DNA from: Erythroxylum novogranatense
Taxonomy: Eukaryota > Streptophyta > Magnoliopsida > Malpighiales > Erythroxylaceae
NCBI GenBank assembly: GCA_029891385.1
Contig: CM057228.1
Coordinates: 34,537,023-34,601,022 of the forward strand
DNA length: 64,000 bases
Reading direction: 5' to 3'
This document shows positions 19,277 to 31,066 of the stretch, piece by piece. The stretch's first letter is position 1, and every line of letters begins with the position of its first letter. Under the pieces are notes generated by a model. It was not told the DNA's origin. It saw only the letters and a list, made by a program, of their open reading frames with translations, and ran no database searches. The translations under genes and the position numbers were made by a program.

Positions 19277-21286
19277 TTATTTGGCATAAGCAGGAACTCG
19301 TTTCACAAGATCAAACAAACAAATATTGACTTTCACTTTACTAAACAAATCAATGATATCTTTTTCATGCTTAGTATCAGTCATTCTTTTTCTCATCAAA
19401 TATAAATTAGGAAAAGGAAGGTCTTGAAGATTTACCTCCTTACCATTCGCTTCATTGGCTCCATGCTTGCTTGATTCCACATACTCCCTTGCTATTGCTT
19501 GTTCCTTGTAGCTCTCAAAATTAGCTCCTTTGCTCCCCGATTTGGACTTCTTTTCAATCAAAAGTGATTTTTCTTTGAAGCTTTCGAACTTCTTGACCAT
19601 GTCCTTTGTTAAAGACAATTCTCTGCTCTCAATCTCCTTTTCGCCTTCTCCCTCATCTTGATTTTTGAATGTCACTTGTTTCCCACTGTGGAAAGTTATT
19701 GCATTTAAACTTTTGGGGTTCATAATGGTGTTTGAGGGGATAGCTCCACTACTTCTCGCTTGATTCTCACTCATGTTGTTGGACAATTAGGTGACATAGG
19801 AATTGATATTTTCAACTTTCGTCTGTCATTGCTCCATTCTTTTTTCTAGAGCATTAAACCGAGTATCATTCTTTGAAGAATCTTACTAAATTAAAGAAGC
19901 TGTGGCATGGAACTGATTATTATTAAAATTTCTCTCCTCCTTCATTAACGTCATCATATTGCGCAATAATTGGTTAGTGTCCTCCTTGGGTGGGACAGTC
20001 AGGGCTTGCTATTGGTTTGGAACTGGTTTGTAGAAGTACCAATTCCTCCTCCTTGTTGAAATCTGTTTGGATCCCTTCCCTCTTTATTCCTCCAACTGAA
20101 CCTAGGGTTTGCCTTCCATCCCTCGTTATAAGTGTTGGAGTAGGGGTCCCATTTCTGATTGGTCCGACCCGGATACACTGTAGACACCTCTTCATACCAA
20201 CGGAGGCAAATATTATATATGTGCATCACTGACCCACAAGTATTACAACTAGGTACGGTAAGATACATAGAAGATGTCGGACGATGCACACTCTGATTTT
20301 TCAGTTCTGCAGTGATGAAGGACAATTGTGAAGTTATTCTATTCTCCAAATAGTCAACTGTAGATTCTAAACTCTCCATTCTTTTGGATTGGGCTATTGA
20401 GACTCCTAGCTTATGTACACCTCTAGTATCTCTCACACTATATTGTTGATGATTTAAGGCCATCTTTTTGATTAGATCCTATGCTTCCGTAGTTGTAGGA
20501 TCAATTAAAGAACCGCCCGATGCCACATTCAACATACCTTTATCTCGACTTTTCAGCCCATCATAAAAATACTGCACTAACTGCTCATCAGGTATCTAGT
20601 GATGGGGGCATCTAGACAATAGACCTTGGAAACGATTCCAATAATCATAAAGGGACTCATCATAATCCTGCCATGTTGTATAGATCTCCTTATCGATGAT
20701 GTTCTAGAGATCGAAAAATATTTTTTCAAGAATGTTTTCCTCAAATTTGCCCAACTATGGTAGGTGTTCACCAAATGCCTTGGGAGGCTCATATACCACT
20801 CCCGGGTTGTTCCTTCCAGTGATAAGTGAAAAACCTTCTATTGTACTTGATCAAGTGAGGCTCCCATTGACTTTATACTCTGATAGATCGTAGACAAAGA
20901 TTGCAAATGCATGTAGGGATCTCTCCTATCAATTCATGAAATTTAGGAAGAGTTAACGAGTAATCCTTTAACTTCAAAATTAACATCAAAATTAGGACAA
21001 GCAGCAGTAAATGGATCATAAGTAACATCAGAGGTGGTTGCTTCCCTAATGATTCTTCTTCTTTGATTCCCATTATTCTCCCCAACTCACTCATGTTCCC
21101 CATTACCTCCATTATCACCATTCCTAGGTTGGTTAGCATAAAAGTTAGGGTTTTGTAGAAAAGTTGGCTCTCAGCCATGATCACTCTTTCTATCGACTCA
21201 CTCTCACTCCTTGGTCGACTAGACTCTTCTTCAATAACTACCTGACTTTTCTCATTTTCTCTCATCTCCTTTCTAATCTTTCTCAA
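19277..21286 (-). pseudogene. Athila-like gag, frameshifted
   Basis: Four minus-strand frames tile one gag. 20873-21286 ends with LKDYSLTLPKFHELIGE, the entry of the retrotrans_gag domain. 20577-20792 has SWANLRKTFLKKYFSISRTS, matching the SWxxLxxxFLxKFFP block. 19999-20463 carries a CX2CX4HX4C knuckle (CNTCGSVMHIYNIC) and the Athila signature DPYSNTYNEGW with FSWRN. 19277-19786 has LNAITFHSGKQV and DLPFPNLYLMRKR, then a segment related to the usual PFADALxxxPxYAK gag C-terminus (VKRVPAYAK). The original polyprotein would run on into the protease at 19200. Broken by at least four shifts. Confidence 0.85.
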
Positions 21287-21740
21287 ACATCTCTCAATTT
21301 CAGGGTAGAAAGTAGAAGTTTAACTCTCCTGGGCATGCATGGAAACAATTTTTAATGAAAATAAAATAAAATAAAAATAACAAAAATTTCTTGCAAGCAC
21401 ACAAAGTCAAATAAAAAGGCGAGATGTGAAGTATGCAAGTTTGTGGGTGTATGAAAGTATGTGTAAGAGTAAAGTGTGCAAGTAAAATGTATATATGGAA
21501 AAGCAACAAAGAAATGTTCAAAACTTTGTGGGTGTAAAAATGCTAAGTATGTAATGTGCAAAAAGTTCGGTATCCTACTTGTTTGAGTTTTCAAAATTTT
21601 ATGCTAATGAAAGAAAATGAAATCCTATACAATTGACAAATATGACACTAAACTATCTAAAATGCAATCTAAACCAAGGTTCGTCACCTCACTTAGCAGA
21701 AAAAATGACAACAGCTAACCTAAAGAACTAATTGTTTGGT
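21287..21740 (-). other. Leader of element C
   Basis: Non-coding AT-rich stretch between primer site and gag. Overlapping short frames (21300-21594) consist of low-complexity sequence with repeated GTGTAAG/GTATG phrases and are not convincing genes. Confidence 0.5.
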
Positions 21741-21758
21741 TCCCTGGCAACGGCGTCA
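21741..21758 (-). other. Athila-type primer binding site of element C
   Basis: Minus strand TGACGCCGTTGCCAGGGA, two changes from the TGGCGCCGTTGCCGGGGA site usual in Athila elements (tRNA-Asp type in my recollection). It places the 5' LTR of C to the right, from roughly 21765. Confidence 0.85.
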
Positions 21759-21764
21759 TTTTTT

Positions 21765-23222
21765 ATTCAAAGCCTTTTATTCTTACCATTGGAGATCAAA
21801 TCAAAAATTTCAATTCCAAGGATTGTAGTATAAAATGTAACCCCAAATCATTTCACATAATCGGAACTTGATGAATGGATCTAAACTAGTCTACATGTCA
21901 TGATATGCAAACCAAAATAGCAAGGAAGGGGGGTTTAATCTTTGAAAATTTGGACAAAAATAAATGAATTGTAAGAAAATGTAATGACAAGTATTTTTTT
22001 TTGGATTTTGGGAATAAAAAAGCGATAAGATAAAAACAACGTTCAAATGATGATAGTATCCTCTTGAAAACGAGCTTTGGTTATCACAGTTTGAAATGAA
22101 TATTAATGGGAGTTAATCACTAAGTTTCAAATGGTAAACCTTAAAGAACTCTTTAATTCCAAGATCTTAATCAATGAACTCTATATCTTAAGACCTCGTT
22201 GAATGCTCTTAGTATGTGCAATGGGTAAGTCAGTGCAATAAGTCACTTTGGGATCTAGAATCAACTCAATATCAAACACAACTAGGCAAATAAAAGAGAA
22301 TCAACAAGATCACAAATAGACATATATGAGAATTCATATATTCAAGTTCCAAGTTCTACATCAACAAATCCCAATAACACATTGAATATCCAACACTTAA
22401 TTAAGATCTAATCAAGAATGTTCAACTACAAATTACAAATCCTAAACCTAGGAGTTCATAACAACATAGATGAACATGGAATAAACTACTCCCCTTTGAA
22501 GTCTATTAAACTCTAGTCATTGCTACATTTTCAAGAGGAGAGAGTGCCTAGCCAAGCATAACTCTAGGAGATTTCACAACCGGGAACCCACTAGAAACAT
22601 CTATGGTAGTAGTTGTCGATGAAGGAGTAGAATGGTGAAGTGGATGAAAGAGGATGAAGGTGTGTGGAAGAAATTTCGAAGGTAGAGAGAGTGAGTGTGT
22701 GTTCAAAAACTATTGGCTATCTCTTCCTTTGTTAACCTAAAATAGATAGGTTTAAAAAAAATGGGTTATGGTTCAGGTTGCACAGTAGGTAAACTTCTGA
22801 AAATGGTTCAGATATTTGAAGGTTCGTCGTGGTGAACTTTTTTTGAAAGTTTTGCTTGGAATTCTTCATACTTCGCTGCAGCGATACATCATCCTTTCGT
22901 CGCGGCGAACTTCCTGTTGCACTTGTTGACTTGTTGACTTATTGACTCATCATCTTCAACCTTCCCTTGACTCTACTTCTTCTTCTTGAGTCTCCTACAA
23001 TGAACAAATGGTAGTTTGCAGTATCAATTGTTCTCAAAAAAATAATTAGTGCAATTAATAATAATTTGTGACAATTTTACTCTCAATCTACATAAAGTAA
23101 AGACAGACACTCAAGAGTAAAATTAAGAATAAAATCTAAAAATAGGAGTCCAGAAGTGTAGTAAAAACCATGAAAATGTCACTAATTTATATAATAAACT
23201 TAGGCTCAATTAGCAGCATACA
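21765..23222 (-). repeat. Element C 5' LTR (Athila-like)
   Basis: Approximate limits. On the minus strand it probably opens TGTATGCTGCTAATTGAGCC at 23222, a phrase typical of Athila LTR starts, and ends just before the primer site. It contains class-A palindromes at 22823-22909 and a leader-like pyrimidine-rich tract near 22680. The 3' LTR is not in the window, so edges rest on family resemblance. Confidence 0.6.
22823..22909 (-). repeat. Class-A palindrome cluster in C LTR
   Basis: Three copies: TTCGTCGTGGTGAAC (22823-22837), the perfect palindrome TCGCTGCAGCGA (22873-22884) and TTCGTCGCGGCGAA (22896-22909). They lie in the upstream (U3-like) part of the LTR as read on the minus strand. Confidence 0.85.
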
Positions 23223-25405
23223 TGACTTGATTAGGCATATATAAGTCCCAAAACATTATTTCGTGAAGTCATCTTTTGCACTCCAAGTGCAAAGTTATTC
23301 AAAAATGTAGTTTTAGAAAATAAAACGTTGTCCTTTGCATTTCAAGTGTAGGTTTGTTGAAAACAATATCATTTCTCATAATGTATAATAAAAACATCAG
23401 TTGCACTCCAAGTGCAAAGAGTTATTCAAAAGGATATTTTGACCATGTAAAGTGTGATAGAGATTGAAATTTTTGAAATGTCATGAATAGTTGAAATTGA
23501 TCGTATTGAGGTGTTAAGAATGGCTGAAACAGAATTGATGATGATAGCAGTTGATTGATAAAGATTGCATGAATAGGATGATAGTAGCATGAAATCTTCT
23601 TTCGAAGAAGAATTTCATTGAATTAGGTTAAGCAGATCAGATAGTTGTATTAAAAATGATCAATGAAAGAACAAATTAGAAATGAATATGAAATGAGTCA
23701 AAAGTGAATATTGGAATCATATCCCTAGTAAAGAGTCAAGCATGAGAGGTAAAGTATACTACTGTGAATGTATGTATTTTGTTAGATGTGAAGTATCCAA
23801 CTACATGACTGGATTTTTGGAAATTGAGATTACATTATTGCTAATTTGAGGAGAACTTAGATCCATATTATATTCTATGTGAGTATGCACAGGAGATATA
23901 AATTAGATTTTGATGAATGTGTTACCAAAGTAGGAAGTTAAGTTGCAAATAAATTGAAATATGTGGAGAAACTAGTATGAATGAGCAAACATTAGAATAA
24001 GTCAATGTTAAATATGAGAAAATCTAAAGAATTGGGAAGATCATTTAATAAAGGTAAGTCAATTGGGAAATTGAAAATAACGTGAGATAATGTTACCTCA
24101 TCGAGGAATTAGTTATTTAAGGAATTACAAGAACTAATCATGGGCCTATTGAGCTTTGAAAATATTTGTTTGAGTAACAAATGCCCCGACAATACTATAG
24201 TATTGAAGATTAAAACGATCCAAGCAAAATTTGATGATATATTAACTGCATTCTAAAAGTTCAAAAGAATTGTTTGAATACTTGAGGAAAATGTGTAAAT
24301 CGTACGGGTAGTGAAAGTAAAAAAAATTTAAGGGATTATTAATTATATCGTCTGGATTTGGAGATTTTATAATATACAATGATGTTGCATAAGAGATTAG
24401 GATAAAATCCAATGCAGAATAATAAAGTGATTTCCTATGCATGGAGACAATCGAAACCTCATGGGTTGATTATTTGATACATGAATTGAAACTTGCTGCA
24501 ATAGTGATTGCTTGAAAGTTTGGAGACAGTATATGTATAGGAACATCTTGGATGTATATAAATATACAGATCATTAAAATTTGAGGTAATTATTGAGTTG
24601 AGAGAATTGAATACGAGAGTGAGACAATGGATAAAAGTACTAAAAGATTATGATGATAAAAACGAGTATTTCCCAGTAAAGTTAGTGTTGTGTCTGATAC
24701 ATTAAGTAAGAATCTCAATAACAGTGAAGTATGAGATACTGAGGTTATCAGATATAGTGCAAAAAGGAGCATAGAGTGTGTAGTTGAATTTTAGGCAAAT
24801 CAAAGTACTATTTTCTATGAAATTGAAGATCAGTTTCACAAGGAAGGATTAACAAAGCCCCAATTGAAGATTAAAAAATTGGGAATCTTATTGAGGAATT
24901 GAAAATGGATCTTAATTCCGAGTTTGAATTGGAAAATGATGCTTTGTGATTGAAATGAGAAGTATGAATACCGATAAAGATGATTGAGCAAAGAAATTAC
25001 TAGAGAAAGCTCAAATAACAACTTAACTAAGCTTAAATTGTATTGGTCCATATAAAGTTATTAAGAACTAGACCATTGACTTATGAGTTAGTATTATTAA
25101 CAAGGATGTCTCATATTCATAATGTATTATATATGAGTATGCTAAGAAATTTTGATATGATATCATATTGGTATTGAAAAATTGTGAATAATCTGAAGCA
25201 TATTAAGGAATTAGTTAAGAAAGTGAATGATTAAATGAGTGATTGAAAGATCTAGTGAGCCTATTGACTATGGTTATTTGGAAGAAATTATTCGAGTGAA
25301 GAAGTTACTTGGGAGACTGAGGAAAACATAAGACATCATTACCTCCATTAATTTGATCACACAGGTAAGAATTTTGAGGACAAAATTTTTTAAGGGGGAG
25401 AGAAT
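23223..25405 (+). pseudogene. Element G: chromovirus-like gypsy pol remnant
   Basis: Heavily decayed + strand pol. Around 24400-24740 RNase H phrases survive (KPHGL, then TDH-equivalent RSLKFEVIIELRELNTRVRQ and KVLKDYDDKNEYFP). Around 25045-25160 the integrase C-terminus reads GPYKVIKN and RPLTYELVLLTRMSHIHNVL with YMSMLRNF, matching the chromovirus 'MSHIHNVFHVSMLRKY' block. The end, about 25290-25393, is VTWETEE, then HYPHLFDH-like and GKNFEDKIF, the usual polyprotein terminus. A polypurine tract (AAGGGGGAGAGAA, 25392-25404) follows. Gag and protease are missing; element C appears to have inserted into this pol. A group of three short palindromes lies at 23274-23417. Confidence 0.75.
23274..23417 (+). 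repeat. Palindromic repeats TTTGCACTCCAAGTGCAAA
   Basis: Three spaced copies: TTTGCACTCCAAGTGCAAA at 23275-23293, a diverged TTTGCATTTCAAGTGTA at 23334-23350 and TTGCACTCCAAGTGCAA at 23401-23417. The outer two are both followed by A(GAG)TTATTCAAAA, so the repeat extends beyond the palindrome. It belongs either to G or to the outer edge of C's LTR. Confidence 0.8.
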
Positions 25406-28120
25406 TTTTAGACCCCAAACTTTACTTGGAAGTTAGAACTATTATATGTGAAATGTTAGAAGTTAAAAGCTGGAAAATATAGTTGAAACATAATCACTGA
25501 GTATGCTTCAGTGTTTTAGCCATAACTTTTTCTCTAGTTATTCGAATGAGGTGATTCTAGATTTGGATTAAAATAGAGAGATAGGACTACAAATTATTTG
25601 ATGGAATCGAGTTCTAATTCATTCCATAAGAATTTCAATTTTTGGGTGGAACTTGAGCACAAAATATTGTTTCGGTAAAAGAATAATTTGAAAATGTTTA
25701 GGATATAACTTTCAGATTTCCAAATCCAATTGAATGATTTTGGTGTCATTAGAAAATTAAGACAATGAGGAACATTTTTATAGAAGGAAGTGTTATCAAA
25801 TTCCTTCAATTACCTTATCAAAAAAGGTATGGATTTTGAGGTCATGCTAGCTTAATTATTTTTATTTGAAGTTAATTCTTACGTTAATGTTAGTGGGATT
25901 TTTAAATATGGTTTAGTTGAATTAAGTGGTAAGAGTATATATATGTATGAGGGCATTTTGGGAAGATCACTTAAGCATTAAAGTCATAAGGCTTTGAAGA
26001 AAGGGCTAATTGGACATTTCTCAATCATTAATGGCATAATTGAAATAAAAAGTGTTGTTTGGCTTTTAAGGAAGAATCAAGAATGAAATTGAGAGAGAAA
26101 AACATTAAAGAAGAGAGGAGAAGAAGAAGAATCGTAAAAAGGAGAAGAGAAGGACGAAAATCGTGGAAAGCTTAGAAGGAAGAAGAAAGAAGAAACCAAG
26201 CTTATCAAGGTAAGTTCATCTTTTTCTTCTTGCTTTGTTAGGGAAAGAGCTAGAGAGAGAAAGGGTTTTGTGTAGAGAATGAATGGGTGTTGTGTTGGAA
26301 GAAGATGATTCAAGGGAACCCATTTGATTTTAGGGTTTTTAAACTAGATTTTGGTTTTTAAACCTAAATGGACTATGGGTAGGTTAGATTTGAGTTTGAT
26401 TTATGTTGATTGAATTTTTGTGATTGTTGAAGTTTTAGGGGATTTCCATTTGAATTTGGATTGAATGAGAATATTGGTTTATTTGAAGGGAATCAAGAAA
26501 GCCCTATTCAAGAGTAAGAGGAAGGGTACAATTGAGTTTGGATTTGCAAGCGAATTAAAGTGGTAATTTATTTATAGTTGTTGTGTAATGAGCAAAATAT
26601 CTTGTGTGTGTATTGTATGTTAAACTGGCTTGCTTTAAAATGTTATGATGTGGAAATTGCATTATGATGTATGACATTTTATAAAATTGAATTGTGAGTA
26701 TGATTATGCTTGCCTTGGAATTGTATCATGCAATTTTGATTAAATGGAAAAAAGAAAAATCATGAGAATACGAAATTGTGAATTATTGAATAGAACATGA
26801 GATTTAATTGTGCTTGGGTGAGAGAGGAACTGTTTCGTACTCACGTGCAAGCCTACATAAAGCCTTCTCTTGGCTTCCCACTTGTGGCACACGAGATCTG
26901 AAAAGTGGACTCGTTTCGCTCACGGAGTAAACTTCAATTTTTTCTGTTTTATTCCACGAAACCCTCGAGTCAATTGTTTGTGCATTTACATTTTGATGTG
27001 TTAAGTTATGATAAAATTTGAGTGTTATTCGTGATGATAAATTACATCAAATATGCTTTATGTGATGATGTTTTGAACTATGAGTTGTGAATTGAAATTG
27101 TGAATGTTCAACTTCCATTATTAGAGTAAGGTAAGATGAGTATGCTTATATGAATAGATGCATATATGTTTGATTGTGTGGCTCATCGCCAATGGCTATG
27201 AATATATGAGCTACTGATTTATGTAACTCAACCCATCATTTTCCCTCCTCAGGTGTAGAATGAGAAGGTTAGCGATCCTTGCAAGGAAATTAGACAAACT
27301 CCGAGATAGTTAGCTTTTATACTAAGCTAGTTCGAACACTTTTATATAGCTTATTAAGCATGCCAAACATGGAGCATCCGTTTGTATTTGTTTTAAGTTT
27401 GTGATGTGTATATTGATATGTAAATAAATTTTTTTCAATTATTTACTTTGCTTAGTAATGAGAATGTGAAATTGAGGATTTCCTTTTGTGTATGAATATA
27501 TTATTTTACAGGTTAAGTATTATGATTGTGGAAGTAGAATATGTGTATGCATATGCTTCTTTGTTGAAATTACAAATTGTTGCTTATTTTAGGAAAACAT
27601 GTTAGAGATTGGAAAGGTTGTATAGGATGAACCATTTGAAGTGAGATTCAAGAGTTTAATGAAAAGTATTTAGTAGTGAATTGATATGAAGAAATATTGC
27701 ATTTTGCAAGCAGTTCATAGGCGTAGAATTTGTGTACTGACTTCAAGGGAAAAAACTAGGTTAATATAGGCTGAATTGGACAAAGTAGTCTGCTTGGAAG
27801 TTGTATTTTATCCTCTTATCTTTCCAACGGTATAAAGTATGTAAATTTTGGGTATCAGAGTTGAGAGATATGAGCATTATAAGTGACGATGCTGCATAGG
27901 AGGTATGAACATGACAGCTATGGTGAATAATGAGAGTTTGGGTATGTTATGAGTCATTTGAGTTAAGGTTTGGAGTTTAATGCACTCAAATTGGTAATTG
28001 AATGTTTTAGGAGTGTTATTACATTAGAAGAAGTGAATTTGGGAAGATTATACGTGAATATGATGTTAGAATGGATGTAGGAATCATTGGAGAGCCTTTG
28101 GAGGAAGTTTTGGGTGACAT

Positions 28121-28296
28121 ATGTCCGTTAGACAGACTTTAAGTTTATTAAACAGACCTTTTCAGGTCTGTGAGGACCCCCTACCTCGTTAATGTCCATT
28201 AAACGGACATTCTTGGGTAAAAAATGGCCCCCAACCCCATGAATGTCCGTTAGGCGGATATGTATATCCATTTACCGTTTACCGTTTAACGGACAT
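28121..28296 (+). repeat. Class-C palindromes (GTCCGTTTAACGGAC type) in G LTR
   Basis: Copies at 28123-28137 (GTCCGTTAGACAGAC), 28194-28208 (GTCCATTAAACGGAC), 28245-28259 (GTCCGTTAGGCGGAT) and a half-duplicated one ending 28296 (ACCGTTTAACGGACAT), with a further fragment at 28150-28160. Same class as 63929-63998 in J. Confidence 0.85.
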
Positions 28297-29002
28297 ATAC
28301 TGTACACTTGCAGAAAGTTGCATTTTTGACCCTCTAGATGGTAAAATCTCACTTTGTGGTCTTCATGAAAGTTGTATATCTAGAAGTCCTCTTTCAAAAT
28401 GTTTAATAATGAACTCAATCCTAGGTCTCTAGAGAAATTTATTCCCATTCTCCCAAGAGAGGTACAATATAATTGAGGACATCAACATACTTGATTCTTT
28501 TGGTCATAACTTCATCATCTGACCCCCAAATGAAATGATTCTAGAAGAAATGGTTTCCCAACACATGTTTCTATCTCTCCATAGCAATTGGTATCCATTG
28601 GTGTTGATTTGGAAAAGATCGATGGAGAGAAAGCGAGGAAATTGATTAGAAGAGCATGAATTGGTTGTTTGCCACACATACTTTAGTATTTTACTGATAT
28701 CTTAAACCATAGAGCTCCAATTAAGATAATTCTTGCTTCAGAATAAACTAGAGACTTAGAGCTACAATTATTTGGAAGAATTCAAATTATGATTCCACTA
28801 TGTGGGCTCACCCTTGTGATTTGAGATGTTATGAGAATGATGATTAAGGAGATTCATTGAAATAACTCTACAGATAAATACGCTCATGTCTTATGTTATT
28901 CGGAATGATAGTTGGGCTTCAAAAATGAGGCCCAACACCAATGTTGAAATTAAAGGAAGAAGAAGGACCAATATGTAATTTTTCTAAAGGCAAATCATGG
29001 GA

Positions 29003-29232
29003 CCAATAAGATTAAAGCGTGTGTGCCAATAGAATTGTAATACATGATCCAATAAAATTGTAATCGATGATCCGATAGAATTGTAACACATAGTCCAACA
29101 TAATTGTAACACCTGGTCCAACATAATTTTAATACGTGGTCTAATGGAATTCTAATATGTAGTCCAATGGGATTATAACACTTGGTACAATAGGATTGTG
29201 ACATATGGTCCAATGGGATTGTGACATGTGTC
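29003..29232 (+). repeat. 23-bp minisatellite containing CCAAT, 10 units
   Basis: Ten consecutive 23-base units beginning CCAAT or a one-base variant, consensus about CCAATNGNATTGTAACACATGGT, start at 29003, 29026 and so on to 29210-29232 with no slippage in period. It sits upstream of the second leader-like tract of the G LTR. A 72-residue minus-strand frame over it is a by-product of the repeat. Confidence 0.95.
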
Positions 29233-30441
29233 TAAAATTAGAAATTTCATGAAAAGGCATATGGAGAGGGGAGATGGATGACACTTTGATGGCTTAACTT
29301 CAAATTTTTCTCCTCTCTATTTCACCTTCTTCATCCCATCATTTTTCACTTGGTGATTCAAGAAAATCCAAAGAGGATGGGAAGGAAAAGCTTAGAATAA
29401 TTACTTTTTCAATTTTAAGGTTTAGGACTACACTTAGTGAAATTCCTCTTTGCATAGTTTAATTCCTCTTTGTGTGTATGTTTGAATGGTTAAGATTTAT
29501 TTGGATATGAAATGATTGCTAGGATGAATTTTGGTGTTATTTTGCATGAAGTTGGTTGTATATGACAAGAGAGTATTGTGTAGTGGAATTCTGTCTAGAT
29601 TTGTTTGAGTCAGTCATATTGTTTAAGTCATAGCTTAACCTATAGACCTCCAAATTGTGTGATTTTAGTTGCATATGAAACTTAAGACATAGAGATAATC
29701 ATCTCTAGATGGAAATCTAACTTAATTCTAGATTTATGACCTTGTAAATTGAGATTGAAGGTGATGACCTGATGTTGCTTTTGTTTTGGAGCAGTTTGTG
29801 AAGTTTGGTCTATATCTCATAAGTTATGAGTCCAAATGACCTGATTGTTAGTGCTCCAAAAACAAGAGACATAAAGGGAGAAATGTTTAGAATACCTTGA
29901 AACCCAGTTCTAACATTTTGTAAATGAATGTTAAGGAACAAGTAGTGGTATAAATAGAGAAAATGTTTGTCATGACTGTGACATTGTTTTTGTTTCTGAT
30001 TACTACCACATCTTATCCAAACCTTTATAAATGTGTATGAAAATTTTCAAACACCTAAAAATAAATGAAATAGGACTTACCATATATGAATTGGGAGACT
30101 GAATATTGGAATATAAGATTTAACATAATGCATTCCAAAGAAAATTTATATGTACATAAATGATTTGTATGCATATTCATTACTCATATATGTATAGTAT
30201 GATTATACAAGTATGATTTTGATACCCTTCTAATGGTGGTAAACTATAAATTGCATGTAAGAATGCAAATATAGATTTTATGAATTGAAATGTATACCAT
30301 ATGATTCGTTAATATATGAATTGTGAAATTTGCAAATGGTTAAAAGAAATGTTATAGTGTCTACTCTATTGTCTTAGTTATGGATAGATAGGCGTGCCTA
30401 TAGAGTTACAATAGAGTTGCTACAGTTGGACACCATCGGTG

Positions 30442-30485
30442 TTCACAGTTCGATACCTTCAGATATCCACAGTTCGATACCTTTA
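30442..30485 (+). repeat. 24-bp repeat interrupted by element D
   Basis: Unit 1 (30442-30465) reads TTCACAGTTCGATACCTTCA then GATA; unit 2 begins at 30466 and is cut after 20 bases by element D, resuming with CATA at 39478-39481; unit 3 is 39482-39505. Removing D and one CTTTA restores three units of exactly 24 bases. Confidence 0.85.
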
Positions 30486-30814
30486 TGTAGCACCCCACTC
30501 CCGCCAGACCCGAACTCGATATCGATGGTGATATCCGAGCCCGTGTCCCGCGAGGGTGGCGTACTAAAACATTCACTGCAATTCAAACTTTGAAATCATT
30601 TGTCTTTTTACAAAATCACTCACACACCAAACAATTAAGCCCACTTAACAAAATCGCTAATCTGAATAACTTGCGGAAATTCAATACACATAAAACATCA
30701 CTACACTAATGCAGACGTGAACTGATCCCGACCTCGAATTCTGACTCGCTTGCGGTAAACATACTCCCGTTTGTCCAACGGGGTACTCTTCGATCCCTGA
30801 AAAATAATTGCAAT

Positions 30815-30867
30815 GTTGGGTGAGTTTGTGAACTCAATGAGAAACCATCATCGATGGTTCACCCAAC
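30815..30867 (-). other. Three-way-junction-like element in D 3' LTR
   Basis: An outer stem GTTGGGT/ACCCAAC encloses two adjacent hairpins: GAGTT-tgtg-AACTC and AACCATC-atc-GATGGTT. Copies occur at 37118-37170 (D 5' LTR), and, with the first loop changed to TGCG, in both E LTRs (44729-44779 and about 52450-52498). An equivalent first hairpin with a different stem (GAGC-acaaa-GCTC) is at 60913-60925 in J. Confidence 0.75.
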
Positions 30868-31066
30868 TCATGCATATACACATAATATATCTCATAGATA
30901 TATATTAACACAATTTTCACATTTTAGATCACTGCACACGCTTTACACTATTATACTACAACATAGCTCAATCATGTCACTTCACAATTATCACATATTA
31001 CACACATTCTCAATTTCACTACACAGTCAAATGCATAATGTATGTAATTTCTCATTTTATGAAACT

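Larger units (their letters stand above)
6446..23222 (-). mobile_element. Element C: Athila-like gypsy derivative lacking RT/integrase
   Basis: On the minus strand the order is LTR (about 21765-23222), Athila-type primer site, gag, protease, then directly a promoter-like stretch and an envelope-like ORF (PF20167-like). No reverse transcriptase, RNase H or integrase remains between protease (ends about 18597) and the envelope-like region (starts 17582). It is therefore an internally deleted Athila-type element, with the caveat that the envelope-like part could belong to another element. Sirevirus B sits inside the envelope-like ORF, and copia A occupies the place where C's trailer and 3' LTR should follow. 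Confidence 0.65.
25406..30485 (+). repeat. Chromovirus-like LTR sequence of G, left of insertion D (possibly two LTRs)
   Basis: Starts TTTTAGACCCCAAAC right after a polypurine tract, a decayed TGTAAGACCCC LTR start. The stretch 25520-26330 is homologous to J (reverse complement, about 62400-63000), including a purine-rich leader near 26090. A GC-richer island with inverted repeats lies at about 26820-26940. From about 27600 the U3-type features begin again: reiterated CATAACTT-containing units, class-C palindromes (28121-28296), a CCAAT minisatellite (29003-29232) and a second leader (29270-29400). I therefore suspect two LTR copies in the same orientation, but the boundary near 27400-27700 is not clear. 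The sequence resumes after D at 39478. Confidence 0.6.

Noticed and set aside
28995..29213. 72-residue minus-strand ORF with a repetitive, cysteine-containing protein
   Set aside because: It is the translation of the 23-bp minisatellite; 23 is not a multiple of 3, so the frame cycles and the apparent regularity comes from the DNA repeat.
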